Positions 1 to 6,994 of a stretch of 26,912 nt of DNA are shown here, piece by piece. The DNA comes from Desulfobacteraceae bacterium (GTDB lineage Bacteria > Desulfobacterota > Desulfobacteria > Desulfobacterales > Desulfobacteraceae), in assembly GCA_022712835.1 (NCBI GenBank), contig JAFLJU010000675.1, positions 1-26,912 on the forward strand, written 5' to 3'. The notes beneath the pieces were generated by a model, which saw only the letters and a list, made by a program, of their open reading frames with translations, did no database searches and was not told the origin of the DNA. A program made the translations under genes and the position numbers. Positions within the stretch are counted from its first letter, which is position 1; every line of letters starts with the position of its first letter.

Positions 1-105
1 ATAGCCAAAGCCGCATTGAGTGAGAATTTTGATGCCATTTGCCATAGTCACCCCAAATCCCTGAAAAAATATTTCATTGACATGCTGCTACGCATGGTTG
101 CATGA
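1..105 (+). CDS. C-terminal tail of a probable transposase (partial, runs in from the left)
   Basis: Frame 1 is open from the first base for 34 codons and ends in TGA at 103-105. The tail is rich in Lys, His and hydrophobic residues (ending SLKKYFIDMLLRMVA), which resembles the end of a DDE transposase, and it sits next to other insertion sequences. I cannot assign a family from 34 residues. From 106 to 294 I see no gene, only AT-rich sequence that could include the outer end of this element; no terminal repeat can be identified without the other end. Confidence 0.4.
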   Translation: MAKAALSENFDAICHSHPKSLKKYFIDMLLRMVA

Positions 106-294
106 TCGTTGCTCATAGATTTTGGTGAAACTTCAGCTTAAGAAAATCCCCCGATTTTTCCTTTGGAGGGGTGTATAAAAAATTAGGCGGTGGATTTGGG
201 ATTCCAAAGTTATGTTGTAGATAGATTTGTGGCGATATATTATGAATATTTGGTTAAAATATCAGGCCAACCTACCCATCAAGCAGGCATAGTT

Positions 295-668
295 TTAATT
301 TGAAAAATATAATGTTTCTTTGGGGCAATTCACAATACAATTATCTTCCACCAGAAGAAGATAGGTGTTCTTGCTGCTTACGCCCTGGAAGGAACCCATG
401 GGACACACGGCACACCAGGTTCGTGGCTTATAAAATATACCCAAGCCAATGAATCCTGTGGAAACAATCCACAACAACCTGAAAACAGCACCAACTGCCC
501 TGGTATCCCCCCAGGCCATATAGAGCCTTGAAAACATTAACCCCATCATCAGGGAAAACAACACCCATCGAAACCAGTTTGATTTAATAACCAAGGGAAT
601 TTTATTTTTAAGGCTGACCTGGGACAATAACCGTTCATGGAAAGCTCCCATGGGGCAAAGCCATCCAC
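295..668 (-). pseudogene. 3' part of NapH-like 4Fe-4S membrane protein, cut by IS1634-family element
   Basis: This is the distal part of a polyferredoxin of the NapH/NosR/CcoG-like type, an inner-membrane protein that passes electrons through 4Fe-4S clusters. The reading frame shows GGWLCPMG at its start, a hydrophobic stretch, then CAVCPMGSFQG and a late CIVNCP, so Cys-x2-CP type ligands are present; it ends in TAA at 295-297. The frame continues from the flank into the inverted repeat of the IS and meets a stop there, so no native start exists on this side. The missing N-terminal part is at 2579-2769 beyond the element. Splicing out the element plus one 6-bp repeat gives RGRFYCGWLCPMG, an intact motif. 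Family call is good; specific function is unknown. Confidence 0.8.
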
Positions 669-684
669 CATACATTCCGCACCC
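669..684 (+). repeat. Left terminal inverted repeat of the IS1634-family element
   Basis: The sequence CATACATTCCGCACCC is the exact reverse complement of 2563-2578. Beyond 16 bp the two ends match only at scattered positions. The target-site repeat ATCCAC (663-668) abuts it on the outside. Confidence 0.92.
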
Positions 685-839
685 ATTTGCCCTGGATTAA
701 CTGATTTTTATTTACTTAAATATTAGCACCTTATTGAAATAACGACGAATTGACCTCCGCATAAAAAACTTATCTAGACAAACTTAAAAGCATCCAGTAC
801 AATAGCCCTTAAATAATATTTATCGTGATTTAGGGGCAA

Positions 840-2513
840 ATGATGGAGATACCGAACACAGAGGAATGGCGCTTTACCGATGTACGTTTTTTACCAATCG
901 TCAAAGACTACGCCAAGCGAATTAACTTGGTGGGAACTGTTAACCAAATGGTTGACTCTCAGATGGAATTGTCTCCTGGTGACGCTATTCTTGCCATGGT
1001 CATAGACACTCTTACAGGAAGAATTCCTCTATACCGACTCAAAGAATCCTTCAAGGATATGGATACAGAATTGATTCTTGGCAAATCGATAAATCCGGAA
1101 CGATTTGATGACACAAATCTTGGCCGAGCCATGGACAAAATATATGAAACAGGTGCCCAGAAAATTTTTTCTCAAATTTCGCAAAATGCCATTGGATGCT
1201 TCAAATTAAATACAAGTAGATATCATTTCGACACCACATCCGTGTCAGTCTTCGGAGATTATGATTGCGAGGATTCATCTCTGAAGATAACCTATGGGCA
1301 CAGCAAGGCAAAGCGTCCCGATCTAAAACAATTTATGGTCTCAATGCTTTGCGTGGATCGAAATATACCTATTATAGGAAAGACCGAGGATGGCAATTCT
1401 TCCGACAAAACATTAAACAATAAACTTTTATCCAATGTATCTGCCTACATGGCAAAACATGGAATTGATAGCGGTACGGCCATATATGTGGCCGATTCGG
1501 CCTTTGTCACAGAAAAAAATATAGCGAAAGCTGAAGAAAATAAGATCTGCTTTCTGAGTAGATTTCCGGCCAATTTCAAAGAATGCGGACGAGTCATCCG
1601 TGAAGCTGTTGATGCAGATAGCTGGGAAGAAATAGGTGCTATTTCCAAAGGTGCTGGAAGTAAAAAACGCCCCCCGGCACACTATCGGGCTTTTGACTCG
1701 AATGTCACAGTGGATGGTAAGTCCCATCGTGCTGTCGTTATCCATTCCAGTGCCCATGACAGGAGGCGGCAAAAACGCATTGATCGGATGCTGAAAACCG
1801 ACAAGGCCAATCTTGAAAAAAAGATAAAAGAGATTACAAAAACTCCGTTTCAGTGCCGTCCCGATGCAGATGCTGCCACTGCCGGTCTCATTCATCTGGC
1901 CAGAAAGAGTTTACATCAGGTCAGTGTCGAGGTGTCTAAAATCCCACGCTTTGGCAGGGGACGTCCGAAAACTGGGGAAACGAGGGCACCAAAATCATTT
2001 GATTATAGCCTCATAGTTAAAGTTGAAGAGAATCCTGAAAAAACAGAAGAACTCAGACTTGAGGCAGGATGTTTTGTTTTGATCACAAATGTTCCAGTCA
2101 ATAACGAAGAACAAAAATGGTCACCGGCAAATCTTCTTCGATTATACAAGGAACAGGATGGTATTGAGAAAAATTTTGGTTTTCTAAAAGATCCGGCTAT
2201 TATCAATGCAATTTTCCTTAAAAAGCCGGAGCGGATCGAAGTCCTCGGTTTAATTCTTCTACTTGCACTTTTGATTTGGCGTTTGATGGAACGGAATCTC
2301 AAACTATATATAGAAAACACCGGAAAACTTCTGCCTGGTTGGAAACAACGAATGATAAAAAATCCAACTTCATTCATGATGAGCACTAAATTTCTTAACA
2401 TTATTGTTATCACAATCGGGAACCAGCGAAAACTGGCAAGGCCTTTAAACGAAGTACAAATCAAATACTTGAAAGCTTTGGGAGTAAGCCCGGATATTTT
2501 TATAAACCCTTGA
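840..2513 (+). CDS. IS1634-family DDE transposase
   Basis: Transposase of 557 residues, the usual size for IS1634 elements. The N-terminal region (about residues 15-85, FLPIVKDYAKRINLVG onward) matches the DUF4277-type domain found in this family. Catalytic acidic residues are likely the Asp in YHFDTTS, the Asp in YVADSAF and the Glu in the YKEQDGIEKNFGFLK segment, which fits the Y-(2)-R/K-(3)-E-(6)-K pattern of IS4-like enzymes. A hydrophobic helix follows near residue 480. Two adjacent ATG codons exist; the Shine-Dalgarno AGGGG at 832-836 is better spaced from the second (843), so the true start may be one codon later. The stop is TGA, 49 bp before the right inverted repeat. No frameshift is seen. 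Confidence 0.93.
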   Translation: MMEIPNTEEWRFTDVRFLPIVKDYAKRINLVGTVNQMVDSQMELSPGDAILAMVIDTLTGRIPLYRLKESFKDMDTELILGKSINPERFDDTNLGRAMDKIYETGAQKIFSQISQNAIGCFKLNTSRYHFDTTSVSVFGDYDCEDSSLKITYGHSKAKRPDLKQFMVSMLCVDRNIPIIGKTEDGNSSDKTLNNKLLSNVSAYMAKHGIDSGTAIYVADSAFVTEKNIAKAEENKICFLSRFPANFKECGRVIREAVDADSWEEIGAISKGAGSKKRPPAHYRAFDSNVTVDGKSHRAVVIHSSAHDRRRQKRIDRMLKTDKANLEKKIKEITKTPFQCRPDADAATAGLIHLARKSLHQVSVEVSKIPRFGRGRPKTGETRAPKSFDYSLIVKVEENPEKTEELRLEAGCFVLITNVPVNNEEQKWSPANLLRLYKEQDGIEKNFGFLKDPAIINAIFLKKPERIEVLGLILLLALLIWRLMERNLKLYIENTGKLLPGWKQRMIKNPTSFMMSTKFLNIIVITIGNQRKLARPLNEVQIKYLKALGVSPDIFINP

Positions 2514-2562
2514 GCGAAAATCAAAAAATGCACAAAAGAATTCAACCAAGATCAGCAATAAG

Positions 2563-2578
2563 GGGTGCGGAATGTATG
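2563..2578 (-). repeat. Right terminal inverted repeat of the IS1634-family element
   Basis: GGGTGCGGAATGTATG on the plus strand, perfectly complementary to the left repeat at 669-684. The second copy of the target duplication, ATCCAC, follows directly at 2579-2584. Confidence 0.92.
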
Positions 2579-2769
2579 ATCCACAGTAGAACCGGCCTCT
2601 TTTGCTGGCAATTATCATAAATATGGTGATCAGGCCCAAAACAATAAACCCAAGCATGGGATAAAAATAGCCGCCGACAACACAACGGGCAGTAAAACAG
2701 CCATGATCAGTTGGCTTTGCTTTCTACAGCAAATTTCCTCTATTTTCGATTGACTTTTTTTTGTTTCAT
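2579..2769 (-). pseudogene. 5' part of the NapH-like 4Fe-4S protein gene, IS-interrupted and apparently frameshifted
   Basis: The native start is probably the ATG at 2769, with GAGAAAC about 8 nt upstream; it reads MKQKKSQSKIEEICCRK and then a membrane stretch (LIMAVLLPVV). That frame ends at a TGA within about 55 codons. The conserved part of the protein is in the next frame: ARCVVGGYFYPMLGF, a second membrane helix and KRGRFYCG, which joins exactly to GWLCPMG across the insertion. The switch falls around 2690-2705, near a short T run, and restoring one base there would give a continuous protein. So this gene seems broken twice, by a 1-nt indel and by the IS. It starts 40 nt after the stop of the Gly-zipper gene and was probably the last gene of that unit. 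Confidence 0.7.
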
Positions 2770-2809
2770 GGTCAGTTTCTCATATGTTTGTGATAATCAC
2801 AGTCCCGGG

Positions 2810-3313
2810 TTATTTTAAGGTATAGCCTTTGCCTTCAAGGCATGCTGAGTATGCACGATTGTAGGAGTCGCGGTTTTGTGAATATTGACCGGCTTCCTGC
2901 TGGGCCCACTGCTGTTCAGCCTGTTGCTGCTTACCGGCTTGGTCACGTCTTCTCATACCGCCAACTAAAGCACCCGATGCAGCACCGGCTCCTGCACTTT
3001 TGCTCTTGCTGTTATTGGTTATGGCACCCACTGTTACACCTACCAGGGCACCCCTTGCAGCTCCTTTAACAACTCCCCCTGTCTGGGCCTCGGGAGGGGG
3101 AGGGGCGGTTTTGGCCGTTGGCGGTGTCATGGGATCAAATCCGCTTTGCAGCTTTGCCCACTGGTAACAGTCATACTTATCCTTTTCCATCTGCTCATTG
3201 CTCTGCCCCTGGGCCGGGAAAATTATCACCTCAGTTGAAAAAGCTGTGTTATTGAGTAAAAATATAGTGACGGCGATAAAAAGCGTGATTAAGCAGTTTC
3301 TTTTAAAATTCAT
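2810..3313 (-). CDS. Secreted glycine-zipper protein
   Basis: Protein of 167 residues with an N-terminal signal segment (about 1-27, basic then hydrophobic, ending near TAFSTE). Residues about 65-115 form a glycine-zipper-like region (GGVVKGAARGALVGVTVGA, then AGAGAASGALVGGMRRR), a pattern of small residues that packs in membranes and is common in envelope proteins. The C-terminal third is rich in Gln and Tyr (QQQAEQQWAQQEAGQYSQ) and ends with a short Cys-containing segment, ACLEGKGYTLK. A proline-rich linker (TAPPPPEAQ) precedes the zipper. The Shine-Dalgarno AGAAGGAAAA lies just upstream of the ATG, and only 42 nt separate it from the VWA-OmpA gene, so the two are likely co-transcribed. The exact role is unknown; an outer-membrane or periplasmic structural role is inferred. 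Confidence 0.75.
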   Translation of the reverse strand: MNFKRNCLITLFIAVTIFLLNNTAFSTEVIIFPAQGQSNEQMEKDKYDCYQWAKLQSGFDPMTPPTAKTAPPPPEAQTGGVVKGAARGALVGVTVGAITNNSKSKSAGAGAASGALVGGMRRRDQAGKQQQAEQQWAQQEAGQYSQNRDSYNRAYSACLEGKGYTLK

Positions 3314-3355
3314 GGTTTTCCTTCTGATTATAAATGTTTGCCAATGGGTGGAGTA

Positions 3356-4444
3356 CTACATGCCACCCACAAGAATTTCAACCCGGCGGTTTTGCATGCG
3401 CCCCTCTTTGGTTGAGTTGTCTGCAACAGGGTTGAGGTCTCCAAACCAGAAGGTAACAAGCTGGGATCTGTTTACGTTAAAATTTTCAACAAGATAGGTG
3501 GCAATGCTTTCAACTCTTCTATGGGACAGTTCTATGTTATAATTTTCTGTCCCGACATTGTCGGTATGTCCGGCCATGGCCGCATAGGTATTTTTATTTT
3601 TATTAAGGAATGCTGCCAGTATTTCAAGCCTGTCCCTTGCATTCTGGGACAGATCGGTTTTGTTAAAATCAAATAAAAAGTTCTGTGTTTTAATACCAAC
3701 AATTTTTTTATCGGTAATCGTCACAATGTGTTTTGTCGCTTTAACCGTAAAAAGTGCCTCGGAATTATACGACGCAAGATCCATAAAGTCTTCAAATGCA
3801 ATAACCCTGATAAAAGAGTTATACTTTTTTACCTTTGTAAAAAGCTCTGAACTGTAATAGTCATCAGCCGTACTGACTATGTAAAAAAAGACATTATATT
3901 TTTTTGCCATAGTTATTAAATATTCCGAGGGCTTTTTCATACCTCCCCCTCTATTGGTATAACTGCCGTCGGTAAAAATAAAAACAGCGGATCTTCCGTC
4001 AAGGCCTTGGAGGATTGGATCCAGTTTTTTAAGCCCCTCATTCAAAAAAGTTACGCCGGTTGCTTTTGGGGGAAGCTTTCCCAAAGCCTTTGCAAAATTA
4101 TCCCTGTCATATTTTTGTACGGGATAAACCTCTTTCCATGGTGTATAAAGGTAAAGACCAAAGTTGTAGCCCAGATCAGGGAAATACTCATTTCTTTCCA
4201 TTAAGGCCTTTTTGGCAACATCGTATCTTGACATGCCCGTGTCTTTAAACGGTTTATTCATTGTACTTGAAGAATCAAAAAGGATGATGGCGTTGTCAGC
4301 CGTTTTGATAAGGTCAATGTTAACAATAATTCCCTGCTTGATATCTTCCTTTGTTATTATTTCAAAAGCCAAAGCATTTGAAACAAAGCCAAATGCAGAT
4401 AATAGAACAATTAATGCGAATACCCTGGTAAAATAGTTTTTCAT
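3356..4444 (-). CDS. VWA domain protein with C-terminal OmpA peptidoglycan-binding domain
   Basis: Protein of 362 residues. A signal peptide covers about 1-26 (VSNALAFE cleavage region). Residues about 50-225 form a von Willebrand factor A domain: ILFDSSSTM near residues 54-62 is the MIDAS metal site (D57, S59, T61), and FIFTDGSY supplies the later Asp. Residues about 245-360 form an OmpA-like domain: FDFNKTDLS, then GHTDNVGTENYNIELSHRR and NRRVEIL, the residues that hold diaminopimelate in peptidoglycan. The protein is expected in the periplasm, non-covalently bound to the wall. It ends in TAG. The gene follows a decayed fragment (4460-4543) and precedes the Gly-zipper gene. What the VWA domain binds is not known. 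Confidence 0.87.
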   Translation of the reverse strand: MKNYFTRVFALIVLLSAFGFVSNALAFEIITKEDIKQGIIVNIDLIKTADNAIILFDSSSTMNKPFKDTGMSRYDVAKKALMERNEYFPDLGYNFGLYLYTPWKEVYPVQKYDRDNFAKALGKLPPKATGVTFLNEGLKKLDPILQGLDGRSAVFIFTDGSYTNRGGGMKKPSEYLITMAKKYNVFFYIVSTADDYYSSELFTKVKKYNSFIRVIAFEDFMDLASYNSEALFTVKATKHIVTITDKKIVGIKTQNFLFDFNKTDLSQNARDRLEILAAFLNKNKNTYAAMAGHTDNVGTENYNIELSHRRVESIATYLVENFNVNRSQLVTFWFGDLNPVADNSTKEGRMQNRRVEILVGGM

Positions 4445-4459
4445 TTTTTTATTCTCTTT

Positions 4460-4543
4460 TTATGTTTGAGGCTCGATAAGCTTAATACTTGCCGGTTCAA
4501 AAATTCCTTCAATGGTTAATTCTTTTTTTGCCCTATTGGTCAT
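4460..4543 (-). pseudogene. Remnant: C-terminal tail of a second Pht5/NMT1-like gene
   Basis: A 27-codon open frame on the minus strand reads AKKELTIEGIFEPASIKLIE near its end. The intact Pht5-like protein (stop at 11040) ends CKRELKIEEVFEPASLKLVE, so the two tails agree at most positions. The DNA is also alike, for example GCCGGTTCAAAAA on the plus strand in both. The match begins at the Ala/Cys-Lys position and nothing of the remaining ~350 codons is present. It lies between the barrel gene (stop at 4575) and the VWA-OmpA start at 4444. I read it as what is left of a deleted paralogue; a coincidental small ORF is much less likely given the aligned tail. Confidence 0.75.
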
Positions 4544-4574
4544 GGTTGTTAGCTTGCTATCTTATTAGGTGAAC

Positions 4575-5381
4575 CTAAAATTTGAAAATCAAGCCGATTA
4601 TGGGGCCGTGGGTGACGGTGTCATAGGCAAAGTAGTCCGGCGTGTTTTTGGTTCCGGTTTCATAATCCACCCATAATGCTTTATACTGGATATTCAGAAT
4701 CACAGTTTTTGTGATGTCGTACATCACTCCGAAGTTTCCCAATGCCGTGAAATCCGATGCTATTCCAAATCCCCCGATATCACCCCGGACAAAAAATGTC
4801 CAGTCCTCGGCCAGGTCAAAATAGGCGCGTGCTCCCAGAAACGGATCAATCCAGTTTTCCTTTTGCTGGACACTGGTAGAACCTGGTGACCACGCCGGAT
4901 CAAGGGTGAGGGATATCTTATTATCCCAACTGCGGCCACCCATTAAAATATCAATTTTTCCATCCTTAATCGGGATACGCCGGAAAGCAAAAAGTTCAAT
5001 CACTTGCTGCCTCACCCCGGCCGTTATGATTCCGTTTATGGGGCCGGCGTTATCTTGTTTCAAATCCATTAACCCGTAATCAAAGGCAAGCCCCCAGTTT
5101 TTATAAATGCCTTCCATATGGAACATGATACCAAAGTCAAGGTTCTCAAGAATGTCACTGGTGTCCAAATCTACACTGGCGCCTGTTACCCGCCCCACAG
5201 AGGCATCACCGCTAATACTGGTAAACATTAGATAGGGTTCAAACAAGAATTGAAAGTCATTTTCTTTCTCTGACTCCTGTGAGTATGCAGTGCCAGCAAA
5301 CAGGATACAAAAAGCAGCTATTGCTGCAAATTGGAAATACCTTTTCCAATATAAAATTCGTTTTGTATTTTTAATCATCAA
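4575..5381 (-). CDS. Outer-membrane beta-barrel protein, function unknown
   Basis: Protein of 268 residues with a signal peptide of about 34 residues (FAAIAAFCILFAGTAYS before QES). The mature part has alternating aromatic and polar residues in short stretches (FLFEPYLMFTSISG, WGLAFDYGLMDL, WTFFVRGDIGGFG) and ends with the aromatic LIFKF, the classic C-terminal signature for outer-membrane insertion. Repeated segments such as FGIMFHMEGIYKNWGLAFDYG resemble small OmpW/OmpA-type barrels, but I do not recognise a named family. It follows the larger barrel-like protein by 32 nt and probably belongs to the same operon as the ABC transporter. A pore or receptor role for the transported compound is an inference. 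Confidence 0.75.
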   Translation of the reverse strand: MMIKNTKRILYWKRYFQFAAIAAFCILFAGTAYSQESEKENDFQFLFEPYLMFTSISGDASVGRVTGASVDLDTSDILENLDFGIMFHMEGIYKNWGLAFDYGLMDLKQDNAGPINGIITAGVRQQVIELFAFRRIPIKDGKIDILMGGRSWDNKISLTLDPAWSPGSTSVQQKENWIDPFLGARAYFDLAEDWTFFVRGDIGGFGIASDFTALGNFGVMYDITKTVILNIQYKALWVDYETGTKNTPDYFAYDTVTHGPIIGLIFKF

Positions 5382-5413
5382 ATAATTTTCCTTTAATTGA
5401 AATGAAATTGTGA

Positions 5414-6322
5414 TTATTTAGGAAATAAAAATTTCACAGCAAACATGGTACTCCAATCCGGCCCGCCGTCAGGTGTTTCCACATTTGTAAAAGCCTGCAG
5501 CTTAAAATCAACCGGCTGCTTGCCAAAACGATGCAGTTTGCCTATGCCACTTCCCACGGGTATAGTCCATTGATCTCCGCTGGATTTTTTCCAGTCTGCG
5601 GTCATTATTGGGGTAGAGGTCAGGTACCAGCCATTGGCCAGATTGTAGTTAATGAAATACTGAAAGACGAATTGATTTACGCTGGGCGCATCACTGGGGC
5701 CCGCAAAGGACCACATGTTTTGCACCAAAGCACCAATCACCCATTTCCCCGGCATGGTTAACACCACTGCTGCTGGTCCCGCCGACCATTTGTCAGAACC
5801 AAGACCGCTGGTATTGGTTGGCAATTCAAGAACCGGCCCCAAACCCCAGATAACTTTTCCCGGCTCAGCGGGTGAAAAAAATCCCTGGTACTGAATATTA
5901 CCCAACCCTGATTCCCTGGAAGTTGAACCGGGAATTGAGATGTCGCCTAAATCTTGGTCGCCGGCATGGGCATCGATTCCCAAATAGGGGATAATAAAAC
6001 GGTTGAGTAAGTTCATATTGCCGATTCTTGTTGGATAGACCGGTTTCATTATCACTGTATCGGCACTTCCATCGTTATCCATCCCATCATAGTGTGAGTA
6101 TTCGATGGGCACACTGATCATGTCTCCCACAGGATTTTGAGATTTCTTGGCCAGATCCTCCTGTCCCGTTGCCTGTTTTTCTTGGGCAGTCGCTGGGTGA
6201 ACCATGCCAAGAATCATAAACAGGCAAACTAAAATAAACCATGTCCTTCGTATTGAAAATCCTCCTGTAAAGATAAAAGGATTCGGAGACCCAATCCTTT
6301 TCGATACAAATTGTTTTCTCAT
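5414..6322 (-). CDS. Outer-membrane protein of the 'neuromedin U'-annotated bacterial family
   Basis: Protein of 302 residues. The N-terminus is long and basic with a hydrophobic core at about residues 28-45 (TWFILVCLFMILGMV) and a likely cleavage after HPATAQ. The mature part begins with an acidic/Gln-rich stretch followed by barrel-like segments; phrases such as GLGNIQYQGFFSP, VIWGLGPVLELPT and NQFVFQYFINYNL match what I recall of a bacterial outer-membrane family misnamed neuromedin U in databases. It ends FLFPK. It sits between the DUF3299 gene and the smaller barrel gene, same strand, with gaps of about 30-40 nt. Placement beside an ABC export-type transporter suggests passage of a compound across the outer membrane, which is inference only. 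The family name says nothing about function. Confidence 0.7.
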   Translation of the reverse strand: MRKQFVSKRIGSPNPFIFTGGFSIRRTWFILVCLFMILGMVHPATAQEKQATGQEDLAKKSQNPVGDMISVPIEYSHYDGMDNDGSADTVIMKPVYPTRIGNMNLLNRFIIPYLGIDAHAGDQDLGDISIPGSTSRESGLGNIQYQGFFSPAEPGKVIWGLGPVLELPTNTSGLGSDKWSAGPAAVVLTMPGKWVIGALVQNMWSFAGPSDAPSVNQFVFQYFINYNLANGWYLTSTPIMTADWKKSSGDQWTIPVGSGIGKLHRFGKQPVDFKLQAFTNVETPDGGPDWSTMFAVKFLFPK

Positions 6323-6360
6323 TTTTAATTTTTCCTTTAAATTTTATTCATTATTTTTCA

Positions 6361-6936
6361 CTAAATCTTAATAGGCGTGACAGCTGTTGCAGTCAGACTG
6401 TAGCCGACCTGTATTTCCTCTTCGCCATCTACAAAGTTTAAATTATATTTAGCATTTTTTGTTGCCAGCCGGCCAGTAACCCAGACGGCATCATAAAGTG
6501 CGCGACTTTTATATCCCTCTGGAAATTTTACATATATAATCTGAATAGGCGGTGGCGGCGGGACATGAATACAGGCACCTACAAACGGAACCAAAAGAAA
6601 CTCAACTGCCTTCTCGCCATCCATTTCTAAAGGCAGTGTAAACCCGCCAATACGAACTAACTGTCCATGCAGATCAGCCCGGGGTTTAAAAATATTAACA
6701 TCATAGATAATTCCAAATTGTTTATCCTCATCTATACTCTTACCTTTTCGCATTTTTTCGCGGGTCAGACCGGCCGGAATCAATTCTTTCCATGTTATTT
6801 CACGTAACGTGTCAGTCGAAATATTTGGATGTTTTTTACTCGGCGGTTTTGCATTTTCAGCCAATATATTCGTAGTCACAATAAAAATAAAAATAACGAT
6901 AACAACAACAACAATAATATTAATACTACTTCTCAT
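6361..6936 (-). CDS. DUF3299 domain periplasmic protein
   Basis: Protein of 191 residues with an N-terminal hydrophobic segment (about 5-27) that is a signal peptide or anchor. The DUF3299 core is recognisable: a first block near residues 50-100 (ITWKELIPAG, VRIGGFTLPLE) and then FLLVPFVGACIHVPPPPP around 115-135, a nearly invariant signature of the family, which includes a Cys-x-His pair. Proteins of this family are often encoded with a LolCDE/MacB-like ABC transporter, as here, where it follows the permease by 57 nt. Metal binding by the Cys/His pair has been a natural guess but is not shown by the sequence alone. Start supported by AAAGGAAT about 5 nt upstream. The stop is TAG. Confidence 0.8.
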   Translation of the reverse strand: MRSSINIIVVVVIVIFIFIVTTNILAENAKPPSKKHPNISTDTLREITWKELIPAGLTREKMRKGKSIDEDKQFGIIYDVNIFKPRADLHGQLVRIGGFTLPLEMDGEKAVEFLLVPFVGACIHVPPPPPIQIIYVKFPEGYKSRALYDAVWVTGRLATKNAKYNLNFVDGEEEIQVGYSLTATAVTPIKI

Positions 6937-6994
6937 TTCAATTCCTTTTAACTGAAAATCAATTCTTTGTTCACTATAAGTTATTCACTTTTTA

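Larger units (their letters stand above)
669..2578 (+). mobile_element. Complete IS1634-family insertion sequence, about 1910 bp
   Basis: The element is bounded by perfect 16-bp inverted repeats, CATACATTCCGCACCC at 669-684 and its reverse complement at 2563-2578. It is flanked by a 6-bp direct repeat ATCCAC at 663-668 and 2579-2584. It carries one transposase gene on the plus strand (840-2513) with an intact frame. Perfect terminal repeats, an intact target duplication and an open transposase point to a recent and potentially mobile insertion. It lies antiparallel to the polyferredoxin gene that it splits. A 5-6 bp duplication agrees with what is known of the IS1634 family. Confidence 0.92.

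Noticed and set aside
141..182. Possible terminator with CCCC and GGGG arms after the left-edge transposase tail
   Set aside because: Only about 4-5 bp of stem with a loop over 12 nt and no clear T tract in the right place.
1428..1895. Minus-strand open frame inside the transposase gene
   Set aside because: It runs opposite to an intact IS1634 transposase and has no Shine-Dalgarno site or recognisable motif.
2789..2801. Palindrome TGTGATAATCACA that looks like a CRP/FNR half-site pair
   Set aside because: The arms are separated by one base, too close for a CRP (N6 between TGTGA and TCACA) or FNR site, and it lies between two co-directional genes; too short to claim a hairpin or operator.
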